A DNA stretch of 64,000 nucleotides from MGBC120314 sp051880495 (lineage in GTDB: Bacteria; Bacillota; Clostridia; Lachnospirales; Lachnospiraceae): positions 11,606 to 75,605 of the forward strand of contig JBJEOB010000031.1 in NCBI GenBank assembly GCA_051880495.1, read 5' to 3'. This document shows, piece after piece, positions 42,536-50,183 of this stretch. The notes beneath the pieces were generated by a model. The model made no database searches, was not told where the DNA came from, and worked only from the letters and a program-made list of their open reading frames with translations. The position numbers and the translations under genes are program-made. Within the stretch, counting starts at the first letter, position 1. Every line of letters starts with the position of its first letter.

Positions 42536-42883
42536 GTGGTTATAAAACGAGGGGATATTTTTTATGCTGATTTAAGACCGGTTGTGGGGTCGGAACAGGG
42601 CGGAATAAGACCGGTTCTTATTATTCAGAATGATATAGGAAATAAGCATAGTCCGACGGTTATCTGCGCGGCTATAACATCCAAAATGAAAGCAAAACTT
42701 CCGACACATGTGGAAATTGAAGCGGACAAATATGATATTGTCAAGGATTCCGTAATACTGCTTGAACAGTTGAGAACCATTGATAAGAGAAGGCTTAAGG
42801 ACAAAGTATGTCATCTTGACAGGGAAGCAATTTTAAAGGTCAATAGGGCTCTTAAAATCAGCCTTGAAATGGATACATATTGA
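42536..42883 (+). CDS. ndoA: MazF/EndoA-family mRNA interferase toxin
   Basis: 115 residues, very close in plan to B. subtilis EndoA/NdoA (116 aa), which cuts single-stranded RNA at UACAU-type sites. It starts V-I-K-R-G-D-I-F-Y-A-D-L and has G-S-E-Q-G-G-I-R-P-V-L and A-A-I-T-S-K. With the GTG at 42536, the catalytic Arg and Thr fall at 25 and 48, as in EndoA, and GGAG lies 10 bases upstream. The GTG at 42527 is too close to that site. No antitoxin gene is seen: only 62 bases separate it from nnrD, with no small frame between. Its control partner must be elsewhere or absent. Confidence 0.93.
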   Translation: MVIKRGDIFYADLRPVVGSEQGGIRPVLIIQNDIGNKHSPTVICAAITSKMKAKLPTHVEIEADKYDIVKDSVILLEQLRTIDKRRLKDKVCHLDREAILKVNRALKISLEMDTY

Positions 42884-42940
42884 CGGAAACACGGCAAAAT
42901 GCTATATTTGAGGACAGATTATAATTTAGGAGATGTACAT

Positions 42941-44257
42941 ATGAAAGACGAATATGCTCTTGTGGGTATAATAACATTTTTACTTTTTGTGATAATAGAT
43001 AATATACTGATTGGATTTGCATCGGCTACCAAGGATGCCAATGTGAGTGAACTGACAAAAAGGGCTGAAAACGGAGAGATTAAGGCTCAGCGAATACTTC
43101 ATATGCTTGACCAGCATGTTAAGTTAAACATTACGGTTCAGATGATTACAATGGTATTAAATATTGTGATAGGTGTATTTTTATTAAGCATTCTTTCAGG
43201 CTATTTTGAGGAAATTTATGCAGGAAATGTACTTGCTGTTGTACTGGTAATACTCTTTATTTCAGTTTTTGGTATTGCAATTCCTGTAAGAATCGCAAAT
43301 CTTAATCCTGATAAAGTGATAAACAGGTATTTTGGACTGGTGCGTATCATCTTAATCGCACTGCATCCGGTTACATTTGTAATCAATTTCGTAGGAAACT
43401 GTCTTTTAAGGCTAATTGGTATTAATCCATATACGGATAATGATAATGTGACTGAGGAAGAAATCATGACAATGGTAAATGAAGGTCATGAGCAGGGAAT
43501 AATTGAAGCTGATGAAGCTGAAATGATTTCGAATATTTTTGAGTTCGGTGACAAGGAAGCTGTCGATATAATGACACACCGAAAAAATATCGTTGCGCTT
43601 GACGGCAACATGACACTTGAGGAAGCAGTTACATTTATGCTTCATGAGAATAATTCGAGATATCCGGTATATGATGGTGATATTGATAACATTATAGGAA
43701 TTGTACACGTTAAAGATGCACTTAAGGAATACGGCAATCGTGCCAAGGCGGAGGAATGTATCAAAAATATTGATGAGATTCTTTATGAGGCAAAGCTGAT
43801 TCCTTGTACGAGAAATATAAACGATCTTTTCAAGCTGATGCAGCGTGAAAAGGTACATATGGCAATTGTTGTCGACGAGTATGGCCAGACAGCCGGTCTT
43901 GTGACAATGGAAGATATACTTGAGGAAATAGTTGGTAATATTCTTGATGAGCATGACGAGGATGAAGAACAGATTATGCTCAGGGCAGATAATACATATG
44001 TTGTAGACGGTTTAACAACACTTGAAGATCTGGAAGAAGAACTGGGCATTACATTTGACCTGGAAGAGGATATTAATACGCTTAACGGCTTCCTCGTATT
44101 AAAAATCGGAAAGATACCGAATGAAAGCCATGTGGGCACTGAGATAGAATACAACGGTTATAAATTTAAGATTCAGAAGGTTGAAGGAAGAGTAATAAGT
44201 TCTGTAAGCATTACCAAAATTATGGACGAACCTGCACAGGAATCCGCCGATGAATAA
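42941..44257 (+). CDS. CNNM/CorC-type membrane protein (DUF21, tandem CBS, CorC_HlyC)
   Basis: 438 residues. Residues 1-~175 are a DUF21 transmembrane domain with four helices. Then come two CBS domains (M-T-H-R-K-N-I-V-A-L... R-Y-P-V-Y-D-G-D-I-D-N-I-I-G-I-V-H-V-K-D; M-A-I-V-V-D-E-Y-G-Q-T-A-G-L-V-T-M-E-D-I-L-E-E-I-V-G-N-I) and a C-terminal CorC_HlyC domain (V-D-G-L-T-T-L-E-D-L). It is a putative Mg2+/Co2+ exporter of the CNNM/MpfA type, often called hemolysin-like by homology alone. The ATG at 42941 has TAGGAG about 8 bases upstream; the longer frame to 42899 has no site. Confidence 0.9.
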   Translation: MKDEYALVGIITFLLFVIIDNILIGFASATKDANVSELTKRAENGEIKAQRILHMLDQHVKLNITVQMITMVLNIVIGVFLLSILSGYFEEIYAGNVLAVVLVILFISVFGIAIPVRIANLNPDKVINRYFGLVRIILIALHPVTFVINFVGNCLLRLIGINPYTDNDNVTEEEIMTMVNEGHEQGIIEADEAEMISNIFEFGDKEAVDIMTHRKNIVALDGNMTLEEAVTFMLHENNSRYPVYDGDIDNIIGIVHVKDALKEYGNRAKAEECIKNIDEILYEAKLIPCTRNINDLFKLMQREKVHMAIVVDEYGQTAGLVTMEDILEEIVGNILDEHDEDEEQIMLRADNTYVVDGLTTLEDLEEELGITFDLEEDINTLNGFLVLKIGKIPNESHVGTEIEYNGYKFKIQKVEGRVISSVSITKIMDEPAQESADE

Positions 44258-44299
44258 TTTCCATGATTCAGGAAACCCTTTGTGATGGAGGGATGATAC

Positions 44300-44965
44300 A
44301 TGGAAGAAAATAAGAAAAATGAAGCCATAGAAAAAATGGGCGAAGCGCAGGTGGAAAAATGTGGCAGCAGGATACACGTTATGACCATTATTGGCGAGAT
44401 AGAGGGACACGACAATCTGTCTGCCAATAATAAGACGACGAAGTATGAGCATTTGCTGCCCAAGCTTGCAGCTATAGAAGAGGATGAATCGTGTGACGGT
44501 GTGCTTCTTATTATCAATACTGTAGGCGGTGATGTATCGGCAGGACTTGCGCTTGCTGAAATGGTAGCCTCCTTAAGCAAACCCAAGGTCGCACTCGTAA
44601 TCGGAGACTGCCACTCTATTGGAGTTCCACTGGCGGTTTCCTGTGATTATTCATTTATTGTCCCAAGCGGAACTATGATAATACATCCGGTCAGAATGAA
44701 TGGTACAGTGATAGGGGCACCGCAGACATATGAATATTTTAAACTGATTCAGGACAGGATATTGGGTTTTATTGCTTCTCACAGCAGGGCTGAATTAAAA
44801 AAGCTTGAAAAAATGATGATTCACACGGGAATCTTAACGAAGGATCTCGGAACCATTCTTGTCGGAGAGGAATGTGTTGACAAGGGACTGATTGACAAGG
44901 TGGGCGGTATTTCGGATGCATTTTCAAAATTACACCGGTTAATAGATGAAAAAAACAGTAATTAG
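44300..44965 (+). CDS. tepA: TepA-like ClpP-fold serine protease
   Basis: 221 residues with the ClpP/crotonase fold: I-G-E-I-E-G-H, I-N-T-V-G-G-D-V-S-A-G-L-A, nucleophile Ser in D-C-H-S-I-G-V-P-L-A-V-S, and His in S-G-T-M-I-I-H-P-V-R-M. It lacks Clp ATPase contacts and a signal peptide. In Bacillus, tepA (ymfB) lies beside spoIIIE/ftsK, and here ftsK follows after one gene, which supports the name. Reported roles are in protein export and spore-protein turnover; the exact substrate is unsettled. TGGAGGG is 9 bases before the ATG. Confidence 0.88.
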   Translation: MEENKKNEAIEKMGEAQVEKCGSRIHVMTIIGEIEGHDNLSANNKTTKYEHLLPKLAAIEEDESCDGVLLIINTVGGDVSAGLALAEMVASLSKPKVALVIGDCHSIGVPLAVSCDYSFIVPSGTMIIHPVRMNGTVIGAPQTYEYFKLIQDRILGFIASHSRAELKKLEKMMIHTGILTKDLGTILVGEECVDKGLIDKVGGISDAFSKLHRLIDEKNSN

Positions 44966-44971
44966 GGCATG

Positions 44972-45010
44972 ACAGCCATATTCTCATAAATTGGGAATGT
45001 GGTTGTTTTA
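44972..45010 (+). terminator. Probable terminator after tepA
   Basis: ACAGCCATATTC (44972-44983) and GAATGTGGTTGT (44995-45006) form a 12-bp stem with two G-T pairs, followed by TTTTAATTT. It sits 6 bases after the tepA stop. Confidence 0.7.
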
Positions 45011-45058
45011 ATTTAAAATAAATGATATAATATTATCCAAATAGCGTCGGAGGAGCAT

Positions 45059-45934
45059 ATGGATTTATTAAGAGATTTGTTTCTTGGTATAGTGCAGGGA
45101 ATCATCGGCTTTATGCCGGTCAGCAGCTCGGGCCACATTGTTCTGCTTGGAAGGATTTATAAGATGGATGCAGATTATCTGAATCTGCTGATATGCTTTT
45201 TAAAGATGGGTTCACTTGCTGCAATAATCATAGTAATGTTTAAAGACATCATGAAAATTATCATCGGGGCATTTCAGCTTATCATGGATGTCTTTTCTAA
45301 TGTTATAATATTTTTTAAAAAACTGGCAGGTGCAGATAAGGATGGATATTATGTACTGGATACCAATCCGTATAAAAGACTTGTGCTCATGCTTATAGTT
45401 TCATCTGCTGCCACATGTGTTACGTCGCTGCTGCTTAAAAGTGTTGCGGATAACTCTCTGGAGATACCTCTTATGACCGGTATATGCTTTATCGTGTGCG
45501 GTGTCATAGTAATATTTGCCGAGCGTCTGGCTGACGGCAAAAAAGCTCTAAGGAACATGGGCGCTTTTGATGCTGCGGTAATCGGAGTGGCACAGGGCCT
45601 TGCAATTATGCCGGGTATTTCAAGGGTTGCACTTATATATGCAATGTCGAGGGCACTTGGATACAGCAGAAATAATTCGATAAGATATACATATCTGCTT
45701 TCAATACCGGCTATTGTGGGATATTCGCTGCTTAGTATTCACGGACTTGCAGGAACAGCTGTTTCAGTAAGCGGTCTTATAAATATACTGGCATCGACAG
45801 TTGTATGTATAGTATTTTCATGTCTGTTCATTAAGCTGATGTTAAATATTGTAAAAAAGGGAAGCCTTATCCCGTTTGCATTATATGGTCTTGGAATCGG
45901 CAGCTTTGTTACGGCATTTAGTATTTTATTTTAA
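45059..45934 (+). CDS. UppP/BacA-family membrane protein with altered active-site residues
   Basis: 291 residues, about 7-8 helices, of the undecaprenyl-diphosphatase (BacA/UppP) family. In UppP the E-G-x-x-E-F-L-P-V-S-S-x-G-H box provides catalytic Glu and His. Here it reads Q13-G-I-I-G17-F-M-P-V-S-S-S-G-H26, so the second Glu is Gly. The second box P-G-x-S-R-S-x-x-T reads P-G-I-S-R-V-A-L-I: the Arg stays, while Ser and Thr are lost. The fold match is clear; dephosphorylation of C55-PP is doubtful. Other roles, such as polyprenyl-phosphate translocation, are speculation. GGAGGAG lies 4 bases before the ATG. Repeat element A begins 8 bases after the stop. Confidence 0.75.
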   Translation: MDLLRDLFLGIVQGIIGFMPVSSSGHIVLLGRIYKMDADYLNLLICFLKMGSLAAIIIVMFKDIMKIIIGAFQLIMDVFSNVIIFFKKLAGADKDGYYVLDTNPYKRLVLMLIVSSAATCVTSLLLKSVADNSLEIPLMTGICFIVCGVIVIFAERLADGKKALRNMGAFDAAVIGVAQGLAIMPGISRVALIYAMSRALGYSRNNSIRYTYLLSIPAIVGYSLLSIHGLAGTAVSVSGLINILASTVVCIVFSCLFIKLMLNIVKKGSLIPFALYGLGIGSFVTAFSILF

Positions 45935-45941
45935 ATCTGAA

Positions 45942-46145
45942 CAGGCGTTTGCGAAACTACTGTATTTATGATATTAAACAAGCTTTGCGGGTACAAATTA
46001 AGTGGTAATTGTGAGCCGCCGGTATTTAGGTGCCGTATTGTGGCACCTTATGTACCGCTGCGAGCGAGCATTAGTGCAAACGTGCCACTTAATTGTACCC
46101 ACAAAACTGTTTATGTGATAATTAGAATAGTTTCGCAATCGCCTG
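45942..46145. repeat. Palindromic repeat element A (204 bp)
   Basis: Terminal arms CAGGCGTTTGCGAAACTA (45942) and TAGTTTCGCAATCGCCTG (ending 46145) are near-perfect inverted repeats. Inside, GGGTACAAATTAAGTGG pairs with CCACTTAATTGTACCC, and AGGTGCC with GGCACCT at the centre. Element B at 52382-52584 carries the same inner sequence in inverted orientation. A half copy lies at 13318. No coding capacity. It sits exactly between the uppP-like stop and the ftsK ribosome site. Confidence 0.85.
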
Positions 46146-46167
46146 AAGCTTGAAAGGAGAATTACAG

Positions 46168-48705
46168 ATGGCTTCTAAGAAAACAAGAAGAAAGACTTCT
46201 ACTGCGGGGAAAGCACCGTCAGGAAGAAAAAAATCACAAAAACAAAATGAATCAATTTTCGGTGAGGTAATTTTACTGCTGACAATTGGTCTTGTAATTT
46301 TATTATTTTTAAGTCTGTTAGGGGTATGCGGTGCGGCAGGAGAAATGATAAGCAAACCGTTTTTTGCGCTGTTTGGAATGCTCGGATATGTATTCCCGTT
46401 TGTTCTTGCAGTAGGAATAGGTGTTCTTGTAAAGAATCATTTTAACGGAATTGCCAAGATTAAGTTGTTTGGTCTTGCACTTGCATTTGTTGATGTATGT
46501 GCATTATTCAATATGATGGATAACCGTGTTGACAGCACTTTGACCTTTAAAGAAATCATCGAAAAAAGCATACTCGACAGAGTCGGCGGCGGAATAGTCG
46601 GCGGCGGAATAGATAAGCTTTTGTCACCATTTGGTTTTGGCTCGGTTGTCATAGTGTGCGTACTTATAATAATTGGACTTGTACTGTTCACGGAGCGTTC
46701 TTTCATCAATGGCGTAAAGGAACAGAGCACCAAGGTATACACAAAGACTAAAGAAAATATTGAAAGTTACATAATTGATGCTGAAGAAAAACAGACAAAG
46801 AGAATGGAAAAGAAGGCTGTTGGTGTAGCGTTTGACACTACAATTCCAAAGGATGGAATTAAGCACAGCGATGTGCGCGTTATCAACGAGAAGGTTGCAA
46901 AAAACAAGGACAAGTATTCAGAGGATATTTTTGAAATTTCTCCTGTTGAATCTTCAAAAACGCAGGCAGATAAAGAGAAAACCACAGTGGAACACACAGC
47001 TGACAAGGCTGAGAAGAAACGTGATGACAGTGTAGTACCTTATGTTGAGCGTATGATAAATGAGCATGAAGAAGATATTGATGCTGCGGAAGTATTAAGA
47101 CCGGTCATGACAAAGCAGACAGAATCCGTAACTGCCACAGAGCCGGAAGCAAAACCGGTTAAGGAAGCACCTGTTAAGCAGGATAAGCATGAGAGTGCCG
47201 CACAGGAAAAGATGGAAATCAGTCTTGATAATAAAGAATCAGATGATTACAGATTCCCGCCGATTGACCTTTTAGACAGAATGACGTCAAAGAAGAGTTC
47301 TAATATTGACAATGAAAACGCGGAGACTGCAAAAATACTGCAGCAGACATTACAGAGCTTTGGTGTAAATGTAACCGTTACAGATGTAAGCTGCGGTCCG
47401 TCAGTTACACGTTATGAGCTTCTTCCCGAACGTGGAACGAAGGTAAGCAAGATTGTTTCACTTGCGGATGACATAAAGCTTAATCTTGCAGCGGCTGACA
47501 TACGAATCGAGGCGCCTATTCCGGGTAAGGCTGCGGTTGGTATAGAAGTGCCGAATAAGGAATCAGTGGGTGTCGGACTAAGAGAGTTACTTGAGTCTCC
47601 TGAATTTAAAAATCATCCTTCAAAGATTGCATTTGCGGCAGGTAAGGATATTGCAGGAAAGGTAATAGTTGCTGATATAGCCAAGATGCCTCACCTTCTT
47701 ATTGCAGGTGCAACAGGCTCCGGTAAATCAGTATGTATCAATACAATTATTATGAGTATTTTGTATAAGGCAAAACCTGAAGAGGTTCGTCTTATCATGG
47801 TAGACCCTAAGGTCGTGGAATTAAGCATGTATAACGGAATACCGCATCTTCTGATTCCGGTTGTAACAGACCCTAAGAAGGCGTCACAGGCACTTAGCTG
47901 GGCTGTTGCAGAAATGGATAACCGTTATAAGAAGTTTGCAGAGGTAAATGTGCGTGACCTTAAGGGATATAATGAAAAAATCGATGCACTTAAGGATGTT
48001 GAGGGAGAAAAGCCTAAGAAGCTGCCACAGATTGTCATAATTATTGACGAGCTTGCAGACCTTATGATGGTGGCACCGGGAGAAGTTGAAGATGCTATCT
48101 GCCGTCTGGCACAGCTTGCAAGAGCATGTGGCATTCACCTTGTAATTGCTACACAGAGACCGTCAGTCAATGTTATTACAGGTCTTATTAAGGCAAATGT
48201 TCCATCCAGAATTGCATTTTCTGTATCATCCGGTGTGGATTCGCGTACAATACTTGATATGGTCGGTGCAGAAAAGCTCCTTGGCAAGGGTGATATGCTG
48301 TTTTATCCTGCGGGATACCAGAAGCCTGCAAGAGCACAGGGCGCATTTGTGTCAGATAAGGAAGTTGGAAATGTTGTAGATTTCCTTGTATCAAACCAGG
48401 CTCCGGCTACATATAATGAAGAAATAGTAAACGCAGTTAACAATGTGACCATGGCTGAGAGCCAGAGGTTTGGAGAAGACAGGGACCAGTATTTTGCTGA
48501 AGCCGGAAGATTTGTAATTGAGAAGGAAAGAGCTTCGATTGGTCTTATACAGCGTTTTTATAAAGTAGGCTTCAACAGGGCGGCAAGAATTATGGACCAG
48601 CTTACTGATGCCGGAGTTGTCGGACCTGAAGAGGGAACCAAGCCGAGAAAGATACTTATGACAATGGAAGAATTTGAACAATATTTGAATGGTAGTGAGG
48701 GATGA
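46168..48705 (+). CDS. ftsK: FtsK/SpoIIIE DNA translocase
   Basis: 845 residues. Four N-terminal helices (~25-170) anchor it at the septum. A charged linker (~175-350) leads to the motor: alpha/beta ATPase with Walker A G-A-T-G-S-G-K-S (~515), Walker B I-I-I-D-E-L-A-D-L and the I-A-T-Q-R-P-S segment. The C-terminal gamma winged helix (R-A-S-I-G-L-I-Q-R-F-Y-K-V-G-F-N-R-A-A-R) reads orienting DNA sequences. It pumps chromosomes through the division or sporulation septum. AAAGGAG precedes the ATG at 46168; six extra in-frame codons upstream come from the repeat flank. Its stop region overlaps the murE start. Confidence 0.95.
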   Translation: MASKKTRRKTSTAGKAPSGRKKSQKQNESIFGEVILLLTIGLVILLFLSLLGVCGAAGEMISKPFFALFGMLGYVFPFVLAVGIGVLVKNHFNGIAKIKLFGLALAFVDVCALFNMMDNRVDSTLTFKEIIEKSILDRVGGGIVGGGIDKLLSPFGFGSVVIVCVLIIIGLVLFTERSFINGVKEQSTKVYTKTKENIESYIIDAEEKQTKRMEKKAVGVAFDTTIPKDGIKHSDVRVINEKVAKNKDKYSEDIFEISPVESSKTQADKEKTTVEHTADKAEKKRDDSVVPYVERMINEHEEDIDAAEVLRPVMTKQTESVTATEPEAKPVKEAPVKQDKHESAAQEKMEISLDNKESDDYRFPPIDLLDRMTSKKSSNIDNENAETAKILQQTLQSFGVNVTVTDVSCGPSVTRYELLPERGTKVSKIVSLADDIKLNLAAADIRIEAPIPGKAAVGIEVPNKESVGVGLRELLESPEFKNHPSKIAFAAGKDIAGKVIVADIAKMPHLLIAGATGSGKSVCINTIIMSILYKAKPEEVRLIMVDPKVVELSMYNGIPHLLIPVVTDPKKASQALSWAVAEMDNRYKKFAEVNVRDLKGYNEKIDALKDVEGEKPKKLPQIVIIIDELADLMMVAPGEVEDAICRLAQLARACGIHLVIATQRPSVNVITGLIKANVPSRIAFSVSSGVDSRTILDMVGAEKLLGKGDMLFYPAGYQKPARAQGAFVSDKEVGNVVDFLVSNQAPATYNEEIVNAVNNVTMAESQRFGEDRDQYFAEAGRFVIEKERASIGLIQRFYKVGFNRAARIMDQLTDAGVVGPEEGTKPRKILMTMEEFEQYLNGSEG

Positions 48706-48707
48706 GT

Positions 48708-50183
48708 ATGAAATTAGCAGAGCTTTTGCCGGATTTACAGTTTGAAGTATTAAATGGCAGTACGGATGTGGAAATAAGTGATATTGTCATGGATTCCAGA
48801 AAAATTGTCAGGGATTGCGTATTTGTTGCAATTTCAGGTGCCAATTTTGACGGACATGATTATGTGTTAAATGCAGCGTCCCAGGGGGCATCTGCGGCTA
48901 TCATTTCAAAAGAAATTAATCTTACGGGTGTCGGCGATATGACGGTCATACGCGTTGATGATACCCGTTACGCCGCAGCACTTATGTCGGCTGCATATTT
49001 CGGATATCCTGCCAGAGAACTTTTTACAATCGGCATTACAGGAACCAAGGGAAAGACGACGACAACCTATATGGTTAAAAATGTGCTGGATGCGTGCAAT
49101 ATTAAGACAGGACTTATAGGAACGATAGAGACAATAATTGGAGACGAACATACACCGTCGTCAAATACTACACCGGAAGCATACACAATCAACCGTGCAT
49201 TCCGCAAAATGGTCGATGAAGGCTGTAAGGCAGTGGTCATGGAGGTATCTTCACAGGGACTTATGCTTCACAGAACAGCAGGAATTATGTTCGATATAGG
49301 TGTCTTTACCAATCTTGAAAAAGACCATATCGGTCCGAATGAGCATACTTCGATGGAGCATTATATAAAATGCAAGGGTATGCTGTTTAAACAGTGTAAG
49401 ATAGGAATTGTTAACGGTGATGATGAGCATACTGATAAGGTAACAGAAGGCCACACATGCAGTATTGAGACATACGGACTTAAGGAGGGACTTGATTATC
49501 GTGCGGAAAACATCGAGTTTTTCCATGAGGCAGGCCATATCGGAACAATATATGATGCTGTGGGAAAAGTAACGGAAAAGATTGAACTGTCAATGCCGGG
49601 AATATTCAGCGTGTACAATTCATTATGTGCAGTTGCCATTACAAGTCATTTTAACGTGCAAAAAGACGCACTGAAGGCTGCACTTAAAAATGTCAGGGTA
49701 AAGGGGCGCATTGAGCCTGTTAAGGTTTCAGATAAATTTACATTACTGATTGATTATGCGCACAATGCAATGAGCCTTGAGAGCATATTAAAGACTCTCA
49801 GGGAATATAACCCGAAACGGCTTGTGTGTGTTTTCGGATGTGGAGGCAACCGCTCAAAGGACAGAAGATTTGAGATGGGAGAGGTTTCCGGAAAATATGC
49901 AGACTTTACCATTATTACATCAGATAATCCGCGTTTTGAAGAACCGCAGGATATTATTGATGACATTAAGACCGGAATTGGCAGAACGAGCGGCGAATAT
50001 GTAGAAATAATTAACCGTAAGGATGCCATTAAATATGCAATTGAAAATGGCAGGGAAGGCGATATCATCGTCCTTGCCGGCAAGGGACATGAAGATTATC
50101 AGGAAATCAAGGGGGTTAAATACCCAATGGACGAGAGAGTACTGATCAAAGAGGTCATGGAAGAGTTATGTTTGCAGATGTAA
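48708..50183 (+). CDS. murE: UDP-MurNAc-tripeptide ligase (meso-DAP type)
   Basis: 491 residues, adding the third amino acid to the peptidoglycan stem peptide. The ATP site is G-I-T-G-T-K-G-K-T-T-T. UDP-MurNAc contacts lie in M-D-S-R-K and S-N-T-T-P. The C-terminal D-N-P-R motif (S-D-N-P-R-F-E-E-P) marks meso-diaminopimelate enzymes; lysine enzymes differ there. GTGAGG is 6 bases before the ATG at 48708. An ATG at 48702 overlaps the ftsK stop but is closer to that site. Its 3' end overlaps priA by 16 bases, so ftsK-murE-priA is one unit. Confidence 0.94.
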   Translation: MKLAELLPDLQFEVLNGSTDVEISDIVMDSRKIVRDCVFVAISGANFDGHDYVLNAASQGASAAIISKEINLTGVGDMTVIRVDDTRYAAALMSAAYFGYPARELFTIGITGTKGKTTTTYMVKNVLDACNIKTGLIGTIETIIGDEHTPSSNTTPEAYTINRAFRKMVDEGCKAVVMEVSSQGLMLHRTAGIMFDIGVFTNLEKDHIGPNEHTSMEHYIKCKGMLFKQCKIGIVNGDDEHTDKVTEGHTCSIETYGLKEGLDYRAENIEFFHEAGHIGTIYDAVGKVTEKIELSMPGIFSVYNSLCAVAITSHFNVQKDALKAALKNVRVKGRIEPVKVSDKFTLLIDYAHNAMSLESILKTLREYNPKRLVCVFGCGGNRSKDRRFEMGEVSGKYADFTIITSDNPRFEEPQDIIDDIKTGIGRTSGEYVEIINRKDAIKYAIENGREGDIIVLAGKGHEDYQEIKGVKYPMDERVLIKEVMEELCLQM

